From: an uncultured Clostridia bacterium
GTDB taxonomy: Bacteria; Bacillota_A; Clostridia; Oscillospirales; Oscillospiraceae
DNA: 8,361 nt
Assembly (NCBI GenBank): GCA_946410505.1
Contig: CAMKAP010000086.1
Location: forward strand, 1-8,361
Reading direction: 5' to 3'
This document shows positions 1-5,666 of this stretch, in pieces (the first letter of the stretch is position 1; each line of letters opens with the position of its first letter). The notes below the pieces were generated by a model. It was not told the DNA's origin, did not search any database, and worked only from the letters and a program-made list of their open reading frames with translations. The translations under genes were made by a program, and so were the position numbers.

Positions 1-89
1 GCCGCCATCCTAATGTTGGCATACCCTGTGCGCCCGGGTGTTCGCTGCCGCTATGGAGTACAGTTCGCAGCGCTCAAAAGCACGGGGAG

Positions 90-119
90 GCGGCTCTCCC
101 GGTTAAACCGGCGAGCCGC
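90..119. repeat. Inverted repeat (GC-rich hairpin)
   Basis: The outer arms GCGGCTC (90-96) and GAGCCGC (113-119) pair perfectly. Inside them CCGGTT (99-104) and AACCGG (106-111) form a second palindrome. No T-run follows on either strand, so it is not a standard intrinsic terminator. Function unknown. Confidence 0.6.
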
Positions 120-228
120 GGCTGGGAGCGGGCAACTATCTTCGTCAGAAGTGGCGGGGAGCGGCAGCGGTATGCGGAGCAAGTAGCCACGCGTTCCTGC
201 TATAGCGGCGACCCCGGATCTGCCCTTA

Positions 229-364
229 GACTCCCCTCTTATGCGAGGGGTCAAGGGGAATTGCGGGCCGCCGCTGCCGGTGGCAGATACAGGCGGTGCG
301 CAATTTCCGCAGCCGCGCCATTGGCGGGCCGTCGTGAAGCAGGCCCGGGAATGGCATTTGCGGC
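229..364. repeat. Three consecutive hairpins, one nested
   Basis: Hairpin one (229-252) pairs CCCCTC (233-238) with GAGGGG (245-250), extended by GAC/GTC across a small bulge. Hairpin two (257-308) is nested: an outer AATTGC-type stem (259-265 with 299-305), a middle CCGCC/GGCGG (268-272 with 292-296), and an inner CTGCC/GGCAG (274-278 with 282-286) closed by a 3-nt loop. Hairpin three (312-364) pairs GCCGC/GCGGC, GCCATT/AATGGC (317-322 with 350-355) and CGGGCC/GGCCCG (325-330 with 342-347), with a GG/GG internal loop and an 11-nt apical loop. The stems follow each other with gaps of only 3-4 nt. This suggests either a folded RNA or a palindromic repeat. No known RNA class is recognised. Confidence 0.55.
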
Positions 365-402
365 AAGGTGGACCTCTTCCCCTTGTTGCCTTTCTTTGGC
401 AT

Positions 403-444
403 CAAAAACCGTTTCTTTCCCCAACGGGAAAGAAATGGGTTTTG
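403..444. repeat. Long hairpin, possible weak terminator
   Basis: Two 19-nt arms (403-421 and 426-444) pair around a CAAC loop with one mismatch and one G-T wobble. The core is TTTCTTTCCC against GGGAAAGAAA. The left arm opens with A5 and the right arm closes with T4, so the shape is that of a weak terminator or insulator. It lies upstream of the promoter at 527-555, so it could stop transcription arriving from the left before the membrane-protein operon. The T-run is short and the base of the stem is imperfect, so termination is only a possibility. Confidence 0.5.
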
Positions 445-526
445 CTTTGGGCGGCTTACCGCCTCTGAGCAGTTGGGAAAAAATATGCCTTGTTTTCCCT
501 TCTCCTCATCCACCTCCCGCTGCCGA

Positions 527-555
527 TTGCTTTTCCCGCCCGTTTATGCTAAGAT
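527..555 (+). promoter_or_regulatory. Sigma70-type promoter of the membrane-protein operon
   Basis: A -35 element TTGCTT (527-532) is followed after 17 nt by a -10 element TAAGAT (550-555). The -10 is preceded by TGC (547-549), an extended -10 TGN motif. Transcription would begin near 561-563, giving a leader of about 33 nt. That leader contains the AGGAGG ribosome site (583-588), 7 nt before the ATG at 596. The position fits a promoter for the three following genes. No operator was recognised. Confidence 0.6.
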
Positions 556-595
556 GAAGTTTACTATTATTAATGATACGGCAGGAGGCGGGCAA

Positions 596-2092
596 ATGAA
601 ACAGCAAGAAAGCAATCCCGGCGTGATCGCCGGCCTTGCGCTCATCTTCGTGCTTCTGCTCGCCGCAAACTTCCTCACGCCGATGACGGCGGACGATTTC
701 CTGTTCTCCTTCAGCCACGCCCACTGGAGCCGCCTCACCGAGGTAGACGAGATCCTCCCCTCCATGGCCGCCCTTCGGCAGGACACCAACGGCCGTGTGC
801 TGGCCCACTTCTTCGTGCAGCTCTTTCTGCTCTGGCCCAGGCCCGTTTTCAATGTCCTCAACGCCGCCATGGGTACGCTTCTCTTCTATATATTATATAG
901 GTATGTACGCCGGGGGGAACGGACACGGGATCTGCTTTTGCTCCTGCTTCTGTTCTCTCTGCTTTTCCTTCTGCTGCCCGCCTTCGGGCAGGTCTTTCTC
1001 TGGCTCACCGGTGCCTGCAACTATGCCTGGACCGCGGTGGTGACCTTCGCCTTTCTCTATCCTTTCTTTTCCGAATACATGGGGCAGGGAAGAGAAGCGC
1101 CGCTTCTCCTACGGCTGCTGCATCTGCCGCTGGCCTTCGCCGCCGGTGCCTGGTCGGAAAACGGGTCACTCGCGGTCCTGTGCGCCGCCTTTGCCTTTCT
1201 GGGGCTGAGCTGGCTGCGGGAAAAGAAGCCGCCCCGCACCCTCATGCTGCGCTTTCTGGTCGCCTGCGGGGGCTTTCTCTTTCTGATGAGCGCCCCCTCC
1301 GAGTGGAGCGGGCGGCGGGGCGAGGTGTCCGAGAGCACGCTGACGAAAGCTCTGGCCCGCCTCTCCGGTCATTTCTCTCCCATTGCGCTTCTGCTGGCGG
1401 GGCTTGCGGCGCTGCTGGCGGCAGCGGTACTCATCTGGCTGCTGATCCGGAAACGGCAGCTCGGCTGCCGGCTCTGCCGCGGAGCACTGGCGCTTGTCCT
1501 TCTGGCCGGGCTCTTTCTGTTCTGGCGGCGGGACAGCGCCGCCGCGGCCTTTATCTCCGATACGCTCATGCTGCTCTTTGCCGCGCTCTGTCTTTGGGCT
1601 TATCTGATGCTGCTGGGGCTGGAAAAAGGGCTCGACACGCGCACGATGCTCAGTGCGCTGATTTTCGCTCTGGCAGGGCTCGCCTCCGTGCTCATTTTCC
1701 TGGTGGCGCTCTACTTCCCCGCCCGCTCCGCCTGCCCCTTTATCTGCTGCACGACGCTGGCTGACGCGCTGCTGCTGGCGGCGCTCTGGGACCGGGGCAG
1801 CCGGAAGCCGCTGTGGAACACGGCCCTTGCCGCCTGCGCGCTGACGCTGCTGCTTCTGCCCACGGCAGCGGAGGATATCGTCTCCGTCCACCGGCAGAGC
1901 AGAGAGCGCGATGCGCTGCTGCGCGAAGCTTCAGAGACGCCCCACGCCCAGGCGGTCGTGGAACCCATCGTCACCCGCAGCAAATATCCCGCCACCTGGC
2001 CCGGCGACGAGAGCTACTTCAGCTATGACATTGCCCTGTATTACGGTCTGGACGGCTTTCAGGTCACCGAATACGTGAATGAAGGAGAATAA
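596..2092 (+). CDS. DUF6056-like polytopic membrane protein (putative GT-C glycosyltransferase), first copy
   Basis: This 498-residue protein has about eleven or twelve hydrophobic segments, the first at roughly residues 9-27. Just after it comes LTPMTADDF with the acidic pair D33-D34, then TNGR (64-67), FLWLTGACNYAW (134-145) and GAWSENGS (184-191). These motifs recur in the third gene of the operon and match my memory of DUF6056 proteins of Bacillota. Function is inferred: GT-C enzymes transfer sugars from lipid-phosphate donors outside the membrane and use acidic residues in the first outer loop, the position of this pair. Compared with the gene 3 product it has about 60 extra residues (around 262-325) that would add two membrane segments. 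The start at 596 is chosen because AGGAGG lies 7 nt upstream; the frame is open further upstream, but that part is unconvincing. An AT-rich patch at 886-907 encodes several rare-looking codons. The stop lies 2 nt before the next gene. Family fairly sure, activity unproven. Confidence 0.8.
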   Translation: MKQQESNPGVIAGLALIFVLLLAANFLTPMTADDFLFSFSHAHWSRLTEVDEILPSMAALRQDTNGRVLAHFFVQLFLLWPRPVFNVLNAAMGTLLFYILYRYVRRGERTRDLLLLLLLFSLLFLLLPAFGQVFLWLTGACNYAWTAVVTFAFLYPFFSEYMGQGREAPLLLRLLHLPLAFAAGAWSENGSLAVLCAAFAFLGLSWLREKKPPRTLMLRFLVACGGFLFLMSAPSEWSGRRGEVSESTLTKALARLSGHFSPIALLLAGLAALLAAAVLIWLLIRKRQLGCRLCRGALALVLLAGLFLFWRRDSAAAAFISDTLMLLFAALCLWAYLMLLGLEKGLDTRTMLSALIFALAGLASVLIFLVALYFPARSACPFICCTTLADALLLAALWDRGSRKPLWNTALAACALTLLLLPTAAEDIVSVHRQSRERDALLREASETPHAQAVVEPIVTRSKYPATWPGDESYFSYDIALYYGLDGFQVTEYVNEGE

Positions 2093-2094
2093 GC

Positions 2095-3570
2095 ATGGAC
2101 GCTTCCCTTTTCAAAAGCTTCCGTTCCGGGTTGGATTCCTTTCGTGAGGATCTGCGCGCGCTGTGCAGGCCCGCGCTGCTCCTCTCCCTTCTCTATCTGA
2201 TCGGGATCTGGGCGATCCTCCGGGCCAACATCTATTATTGCGACGACATCGGCCGGGCGACGGAGGGCTATGCCGGCTGGGACTTCTTCAGCCGTTATCT
2301 CTCGGTCTTTCTCTCCCATATTCTGCACGCCGACGGCTATCTGGCGGACATTGCCCCGCTGCCCCAGTTTCTGGCCTGCCTGCTGATGGGCCTTGCCTCC
2401 GCCGCTCTGGCTTTTGCGCTCAACGGGCGCAAGACGCCTCCGCTCCCCATGCTGCTGGCCACGCTGCCGCTGGGGCTCTGCCCCTATTTTCTCGAGTGCT
2501 TCTCCTACCGTTATGACGCGCCCTACATGGCCGTCTCCGTCCTCGCCTCGATCCTTCCGATCCTGTTTTTGGACAGCGGCTGGCTGCTCTTCGGCGCTGC
2601 CTCCTTCCTCGGCGCGCTGGTGATGTGCCTGACTTATCAGGCCTCCTCCGGCATTTTCCCCATGCTGGTGATCGCGCTGTGCTTTATGCGCTGGAGCCGG
2701 GGCGAAGAGCTGCGCCGTCTTCTGCACGCCACCCTGCTCGCGGCGGCTGCCTATCTGGCTGCCCTGCTCTTTTTCCGGGTCTTTCTGATGCGCTACGTAG
2801 ACGATTATGTGTCCGTCGCCATCTCGAAAACCGGGCTTCTCTCCTCCACGCTGTCGCATTATCGGCTCTTCTATTCCGCGATCCTGAAGGATTTCAAGCC
2901 CCTGTGGCTTCTCCTGATCGGGCTGATGCTGCTGCTCTTCCCCATCGTCTGCGCCATCGGGAGCAGGCGCGGGAAGCTCTCTGTGTTTTTCCTGTCCTTC
3001 CCGGTGCTGGCGATCATGCTGCTGCTGGTCTTCGGCGTCTTTCCCCTTTTGAGAGCACCGCTTTTCGCGCCCCGCTCCATGTACGGCTTCGGCGCTTTCC
3101 TGGCCATCGTTGCCGCCGCCGTCTGCGGGACGGGGCGCCTGCGGGCCGTCCGGATCGTTCCGCTTGCCCTCAGCTGGGTCTTTGTTGTTTTCGCCTTCAC
3201 CTATGGGAACGCTCTGGACGTACAGGACGACTATGCCCGCTTCCGCACCGAGGCGGTCCTGCACGATCTCAACAGTCTGGAGGTCTTCGGAGGCGACGAG
3301 GAAAAGACTGTAGAGATCCGTGGCTCGGTCGGTCTTGCGCCGCAGCTGGAAAACCATCCGCGGGATTACCGGATGCTGGACGATCTGCTGTATGACGGTT
3401 TTTCCGGGGAAACACTATGGGACAGCTACGCTTTCTTCCACGACTACGGTCTTCGCCATGTGAGCGGAGCGAACACCCCCGTTTCCTCGGAGGCCCTGCC
3501 CGTGCTGCTGGACACGCCCTGGCACTGCATCCAGGGCGACGGCCGGGAATTTCTGATCACGCTGAAATAA
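2095..3570 (+). CDS. GtrII-like glucosyltransferase domain membrane protein
   Basis: This 491-residue protein has about ten to twelve membrane segments (first at about 27-43) and a soluble C-terminal tail of some 120 residues. Just after segment one comes YYCDDIGRATEGYAGW (47-62). This Asp-Asp-x-Gly-Arg pattern, followed by YRYDAPYM (138-145) and TYQASSGIF (180-188), is what I recall of the GtrII-type glucosyltransferase domain family, known from O-antigen glucosylation by Shigella phage genes. Those enzymes move glucose from undecaprenyl-phosphate-glucose to a surface polysaccharide on the outer face of the membrane. In a Gram-positive host the acceptor could be teichoic acid, another wall polymer or a glycolipid; the sequence does not say. 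Its ribosome site AAGGAGA (2082-2088) lies inside the end of the preceding gene and the gap is 2 nt, so the two are surely co-transcribed. The usual partners GtrA (flippase) and GtrB (donor synthase) are not in the window. Confidence 0.75.
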   Translation: MDASLFKSFRSGLDSFREDLRALCRPALLLSLLYLIGIWAILRANIYYCDDIGRATEGYAGWDFFSRYLSVFLSHILHADGYLADIAPLPQFLACLLMGLASAALAFALNGRKTPPLPMLLATLPLGLCPYFLECFSYRYDAPYMAVSVLASILPILFLDSGWLLFGAASFLGALVMCLTYQASSGIFPMLVIALCFMRWSRGEELRRLLHATLLAAAAYLAALLFFRVFLMRYVDDYVSVAISKTGLLSSTLSHYRLFYSAILKDFKPLWLLLIGLMLLLFPIVCAIGSRRGKLSVFFLSFPVLAIMLLLVFGVFPLLRAPLFAPRSMYGFGAFLAIVAAAVCGTGRLRAVRIVPLALSWVFVVFAFTYGNALDVQDDYARFRTEAVLHDLNSLEVFGGDEEKTVEIRGSVGLAPQLENHPRDYRMLDDLLYDGFSGETLWDSYAFFHDYGLRHVSGANTPVSSEALPVLLDTPWHCIQGDGREFLITLK

Positions 3571-3588
3571 ATGCTGTGAGGTGAGCTT

Positions 3589-4905
3589 ATGCGCAAAGAA
3601 GCCCTGACGGGCCGGGAATACCGGCCGCTGCGTCTGCTGTATGCGGCGATCTTTCTGGTGATCCTGGTATACACCTTCCTCACGCCCATGGCTGCCGACG
3701 ACTATTCCTACTGCTACAGCTGGGCGGACGTGAGCCGGATCACCTCCTTCCGGCAAATCATCCCGTCCATGGCTGTTCACCGGCAGCTCACCAACGGGCG
3801 GGTCTTTGCCCATGCGCTGGTGCAGCTGCTCCTGATCCGGCCCAAGCTGCTCTTCAACTTCTTAAACGCGCTCAATGCCGTGCTGCTCTGCAGCCTGTAC
3901 GGCCGTTTTCTTCCCGGCCTCACGCCCGGGAAAAAAGCCCTGCTGCTCGCCGTCTCCACCTTGCTGCTCTTTAACTATACCGGGGATTTTCAGTGTGTCT
4001 TCCTCTGGCTGGACGGCTCTGTGAACTACTCCTGGGGCATCTCTCTCCTCTTTCTGTTCCTGCTCCCCTATGCCCTGAATTACCTGGGCCGGGAGACCGG
4101 ATTCCGGCCCTGGCAGCTGCCGCTCTTTCTGCTGCTGTCCTTTGTCGCAGGCGCCTGGTCGGAAAACAGTTCGCTTGCCGTCCTGTTTGCCGCAGCGCTC
4201 CTGCTGCTGCTAATCACGCTGCGCGACCGCCGTGTTCCGGCCGTGCTCACGCTGGGCTGGGTCCTGGCGCTGCTCGGCTATCTGTTTCTGATGAGCGCGC
4301 CGGCTACCGCCGCCCGCTCCGGAGAATGGAATCTCTCCGCGCTTGCCAACCGCCTTCAGCAGATGATCGGGGATACGCGGGAGAACATGCTCGTGCTGTA
4401 TGCCCTCTACGCTGTCTCTCTGGTGCTCAGCATCCGGGTCAAGGCGGACCGCCGGACGATCCTGCTGTCTCTGATCCTGATTCTGGCCGGGCTGGGCTCT
4501 CTCGCCGCTTTTCTCTTCGCCTACTATTTTGCCGCCAGGCACTTCTGTTTCACCACCTTCTCCGCAGTGCTGGCGATCCTCCTGCTGTTCTCGGAGCTGC
4601 TGAAGAAATCAAAAAGCAGCCTGCCGGCCCTGACGGCGGCGGTCATGACGGTGGTTTTCATCTTCAATTTCGCTGCCGCTTCGCTGGACATTACGGTGGG
4701 CTATGGCAAGAAGCTGGAGCGGGACGCGGCGATCCGGCAGGCGCTGGACGCCGGCGAAAAAGAGATCGCGCTGGAGGTCTACCGGGCCTCCACCAAATAC
4801 TGCACCTCCTTCAACCTCTATCCCGACCCTACCCAGTGGCCCAACTACAGCGTGGCCCTTTACTACGGCTTTGACCGGGTGATCGGGTATTTCCCGGAAT
4901 CTTGA
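3589..4905 (+). CDS. DUF6056-like polytopic membrane protein (putative GT-C glycosyltransferase), second copy
   Basis: This 438-residue protein is a paralogue of the first gene of the operon. Shared motifs in the same order are FLTPMAADDY (30-39, acidic pair D37-D38), TNGR (68-71), VFLWLDGSVNYSWG (137-150), GAWSENSSLAVLF (188-200), YLFLMSAP (231-238) and a C-terminal VALYYGFD (422-429) preceded by a TKY motif. It has about ten or eleven membrane segments and lacks the two-segment insertion seen in the first copy. The role is inferred as transfer of a sugar from a lipid carrier onto a surface polymer, with the two paralogues perhaps differing in donor or acceptor. The start at 3589 follows GAGGTGA (3578-3584) by 4 nt, with an 18-nt gap from the previous stop, so it belongs to the same operon. 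A strong terminator begins 8 nt after the stop. Confidence 0.8.
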   Translation: MRKEALTGREYRPLRLLYAAIFLVILVYTFLTPMAADDYSYCYSWADVSRITSFRQIIPSMAVHRQLTNGRVFAHALVQLLLIRPKLLFNFLNALNAVLLCSLYGRFLPGLTPGKKALLLAVSTLLLFNYTGDFQCVFLWLDGSVNYSWGISLLFLFLLPYALNYLGRETGFRPWQLPLFLLLSFVAGAWSENSSLAVLFAAALLLLLITLRDRRVPAVLTLGWVLALLGYLFLMSAPATAARSGEWNLSALANRLQQMIGDTRENMLVLYALYAVSLVLSIRVKADRRTILLSLILILAGLGSLAAFLFAYYFAARHFCFTTFSAVLAILLLFSELLKKSKSSLPALTAAVMTVVFIFNFAAASLDITVGYGKKLERDAAIRQALDAGEKEIALEVYRASTKYCTSFNLYPDPTQWPNYSVALYYGFDRVIGYFPES

Positions 4906-4913
4906 ACGCGTGC

Positions 4914-4966
4914 AAAAAAGAATCGAGACTGTGAAAACCCGTTTTTCACAGTCTCGATTCTTTTTT
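4914..4966. terminator. Bidirectional intrinsic terminator shared by converging genes
   Basis: A perfect 24-bp stem (4914-4937 with 4943-4966) closes a 5-nt CCCGT loop. The outer six pairs are A-T, so each strand reads a T6 run at the 3' side of the stem. The hairpin lies 8 nt after the stop of the last plus-strand gene and 5 nt after the stop of the last minus-strand gene. It is therefore well placed to end both operons. With no GC pairs in the last seven positions, the effective stem is the GC-containing inner part. Confidence 0.92.
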
Positions 4967-4971
4967 ACCGA

Positions 4972-5241
4972 TCATTCCGGGCGCCGCTCCTGCTGCAGCT
5001 TCGACTTGAGTTCGTCCGCCCTGCGCAGGAGCTCCCCGCCCTCCCGGCGCAGAGTCTCCCCCGCCGGCGTCAGGCCGAGGACGCGGTTGCCGCGCTTGAG
5101 GAGCGTGACGCCCAGCTCCTCCTCCAGGGCGGAGATGGCCCGGCTGGTGGTGGAATGGCTGATATAGAGCTTTTTCGCCCCGCGGGTAAAGCTGCGTTCC
5201 TCCGCCACGGCGAGAAAGATCCGAAGCTGTTCCAGTTCCAT
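4972..5241 (-). CDS. Stand-alone LysR-type DNA-binding domain protein (89 aa)
   Basis: Starting at the ATG at 5241 the product has 89 residues: a winged helix-turn-helix of the LysR type (about residues 1-60, beginning MELEQLRIFLAVAEERSFT, with SHSTTSRAISALEEELG across the recognition helix, then LTPAGE), and a charged linker helix (about 61-88). Ordinary LysR regulators are about 300 residues long and carry an effector-binding domain of about 200 residues, which is absent here. The gene ends naturally 5 nt from a strong terminator, so it looks compact rather than freshly cut. Its ATG overlaps the cdd stop (TAATG), which implies translational coupling. A longer upstream reading in this frame would run through cdd and is not real. 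It could act as a constitutive DNA-binding dimer through the linker helix, or dimerise with a full-length LysR protein. Targets and effector are unknown. An ancient truncation is the alternative. Confidence 0.8.
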   Translation of the reverse strand: MELEQLRIFLAVAEERSFTRGAKKLYISHSTTSRAISALEEELGVTLLKRGNRVLGLTPAGETLRREGGELLRRADELKSKLQQERRPE

Positions 5242-5621
5242 TAAAAGTTGAAGGTATGGGGCAGCAGCTCCGAGAGCTTGTAGCTCACATAGCGGTTGCC
5301 GGCCTTGGCGCAGAGCACTTCCATCTCCGGAGAAAACTCCGCCAGAAACTGACGGCAGGCGCCGCAGGGCGTGCACCAGTTCTCGCTGTCGGCGTAGATG
5401 GCGATGCGGCGGAAGCTGCGGTGCCCTTCGCTGACAGCCTTGCAGCAGGCGGTGCGCTCGGCACAGATGGTGCTGCCGAGGGCGGCGTTTTCCACGTTGC
5501 AGCCGGTGTAGACCGCGCCGTCGTCGCACTCGATGGCCGCGCCCACCGGAAAATGGGAATAGGGCACATAGGCGTTGAGCGAGGCCTCCTTGGCCAGGGA
5601 CATCAGTTGTCTGTCGGTCAT
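5241..5621 (-). CDS. cdd: Cytidine deaminase
   Basis: This 126-residue protein has the usual length of the small homotetrameric cytidine deaminases, which convert cytidine and deoxycytidine to uridine and deoxyuridine in pyrimidine salvage in the cytoplasm. Visible marks are SHFPVGAA near the start, TGCNVENAALG (substrate binding), CAERTA with the zinc Cys and catalytic Glu, and PCGACRQ with the two further zinc Cys. This is the three-cysteine zinc version found in Bacillota. The start at 5621 was chosen because AGGAG lies 8 nt upstream and the next residues match the family; a start at 5663 would add 14 unconvincing residues. It follows the binding-protein gene after 45 nt and overlaps the LysR mini-gene by one base, so the three are probably one transcript. 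Confidence 0.95.
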   Translation of the reverse strand: MTDRQLMSLAKEASLNAYVPYSHFPVGAAIECDDGAVYTGCNVENAALGSTICAERTACCKAVSEGHRSFRRIAIYADSENWCTPCGACRQFLAEFSPEMEVLCAKAGNRYVSYKLSELLPHTFNF

Positions 5622-5666
5622 GTTCTTTTCTCCTCTCCCAAAACAGGTTCCGTCACAGGACAAGTA

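Larger units (their letters stand above)
1..526. other. Gene-poor intergenic region rich in inverted repeats
   Basis: I see no credible gene here. Several frames stay open on both strands, but their translations are rich in Arg, Pro, Ala and Ser, show no domain, and have no good ribosome site before a start. Open frames like these are expected by chance in GC-rich DNA. What the region does hold is a string of inverted repeats (90-119, 229-252, 257-308, 312-364, 403-444, plus small ones at 451-462 and 475-499). It could be an interspersed repeat, a structured RNA, or the decayed end of an element. Nothing resembling a tRNA T-arm or an rRNA segment was found. The left edge is cut, so the last codons of an unseen gene cannot be excluded. 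Confidence 0.6.

Noticed and set aside
1..526. A tRNA, rRNA fragment or CRISPR array in the left intergenic region
   Set aside because: No T-arm GTTCRA pattern with a matching acceptor stem, no conserved rRNA words and no regularly spaced direct repeats were found.
3..557. A plus-strand frame open across almost the whole left region, and a minus-strand frame at 226-513
   Set aside because: Both lack a good start signal and any recognisable domain, and they overlap strong hairpins and the operon promoter. The openness fits GC-rich composition.
368..595. An upstream extension of the first membrane-protein gene
   Set aside because: The frame is open, but the added 76 residues are not family-like and would run through the promoter. 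AGGAGG before the ATG at 596 decides the start.
2059..3357. A 432-codon minus-strand open frame opposite the GtrII-like gene
   Set aside because: The translation is a Gln, Glu, Arg and Gly-rich string typical of antisense reading of membrane-protein codons. The plus-strand frame has clear family motifs.
5242..5529. A longer LysR reading frame starting inside cdd
   Set aside because: The upstream residues are an Arg-rich out-of-frame reading of cdd. The LysR family sequence starts exactly at the ATG at 5241.
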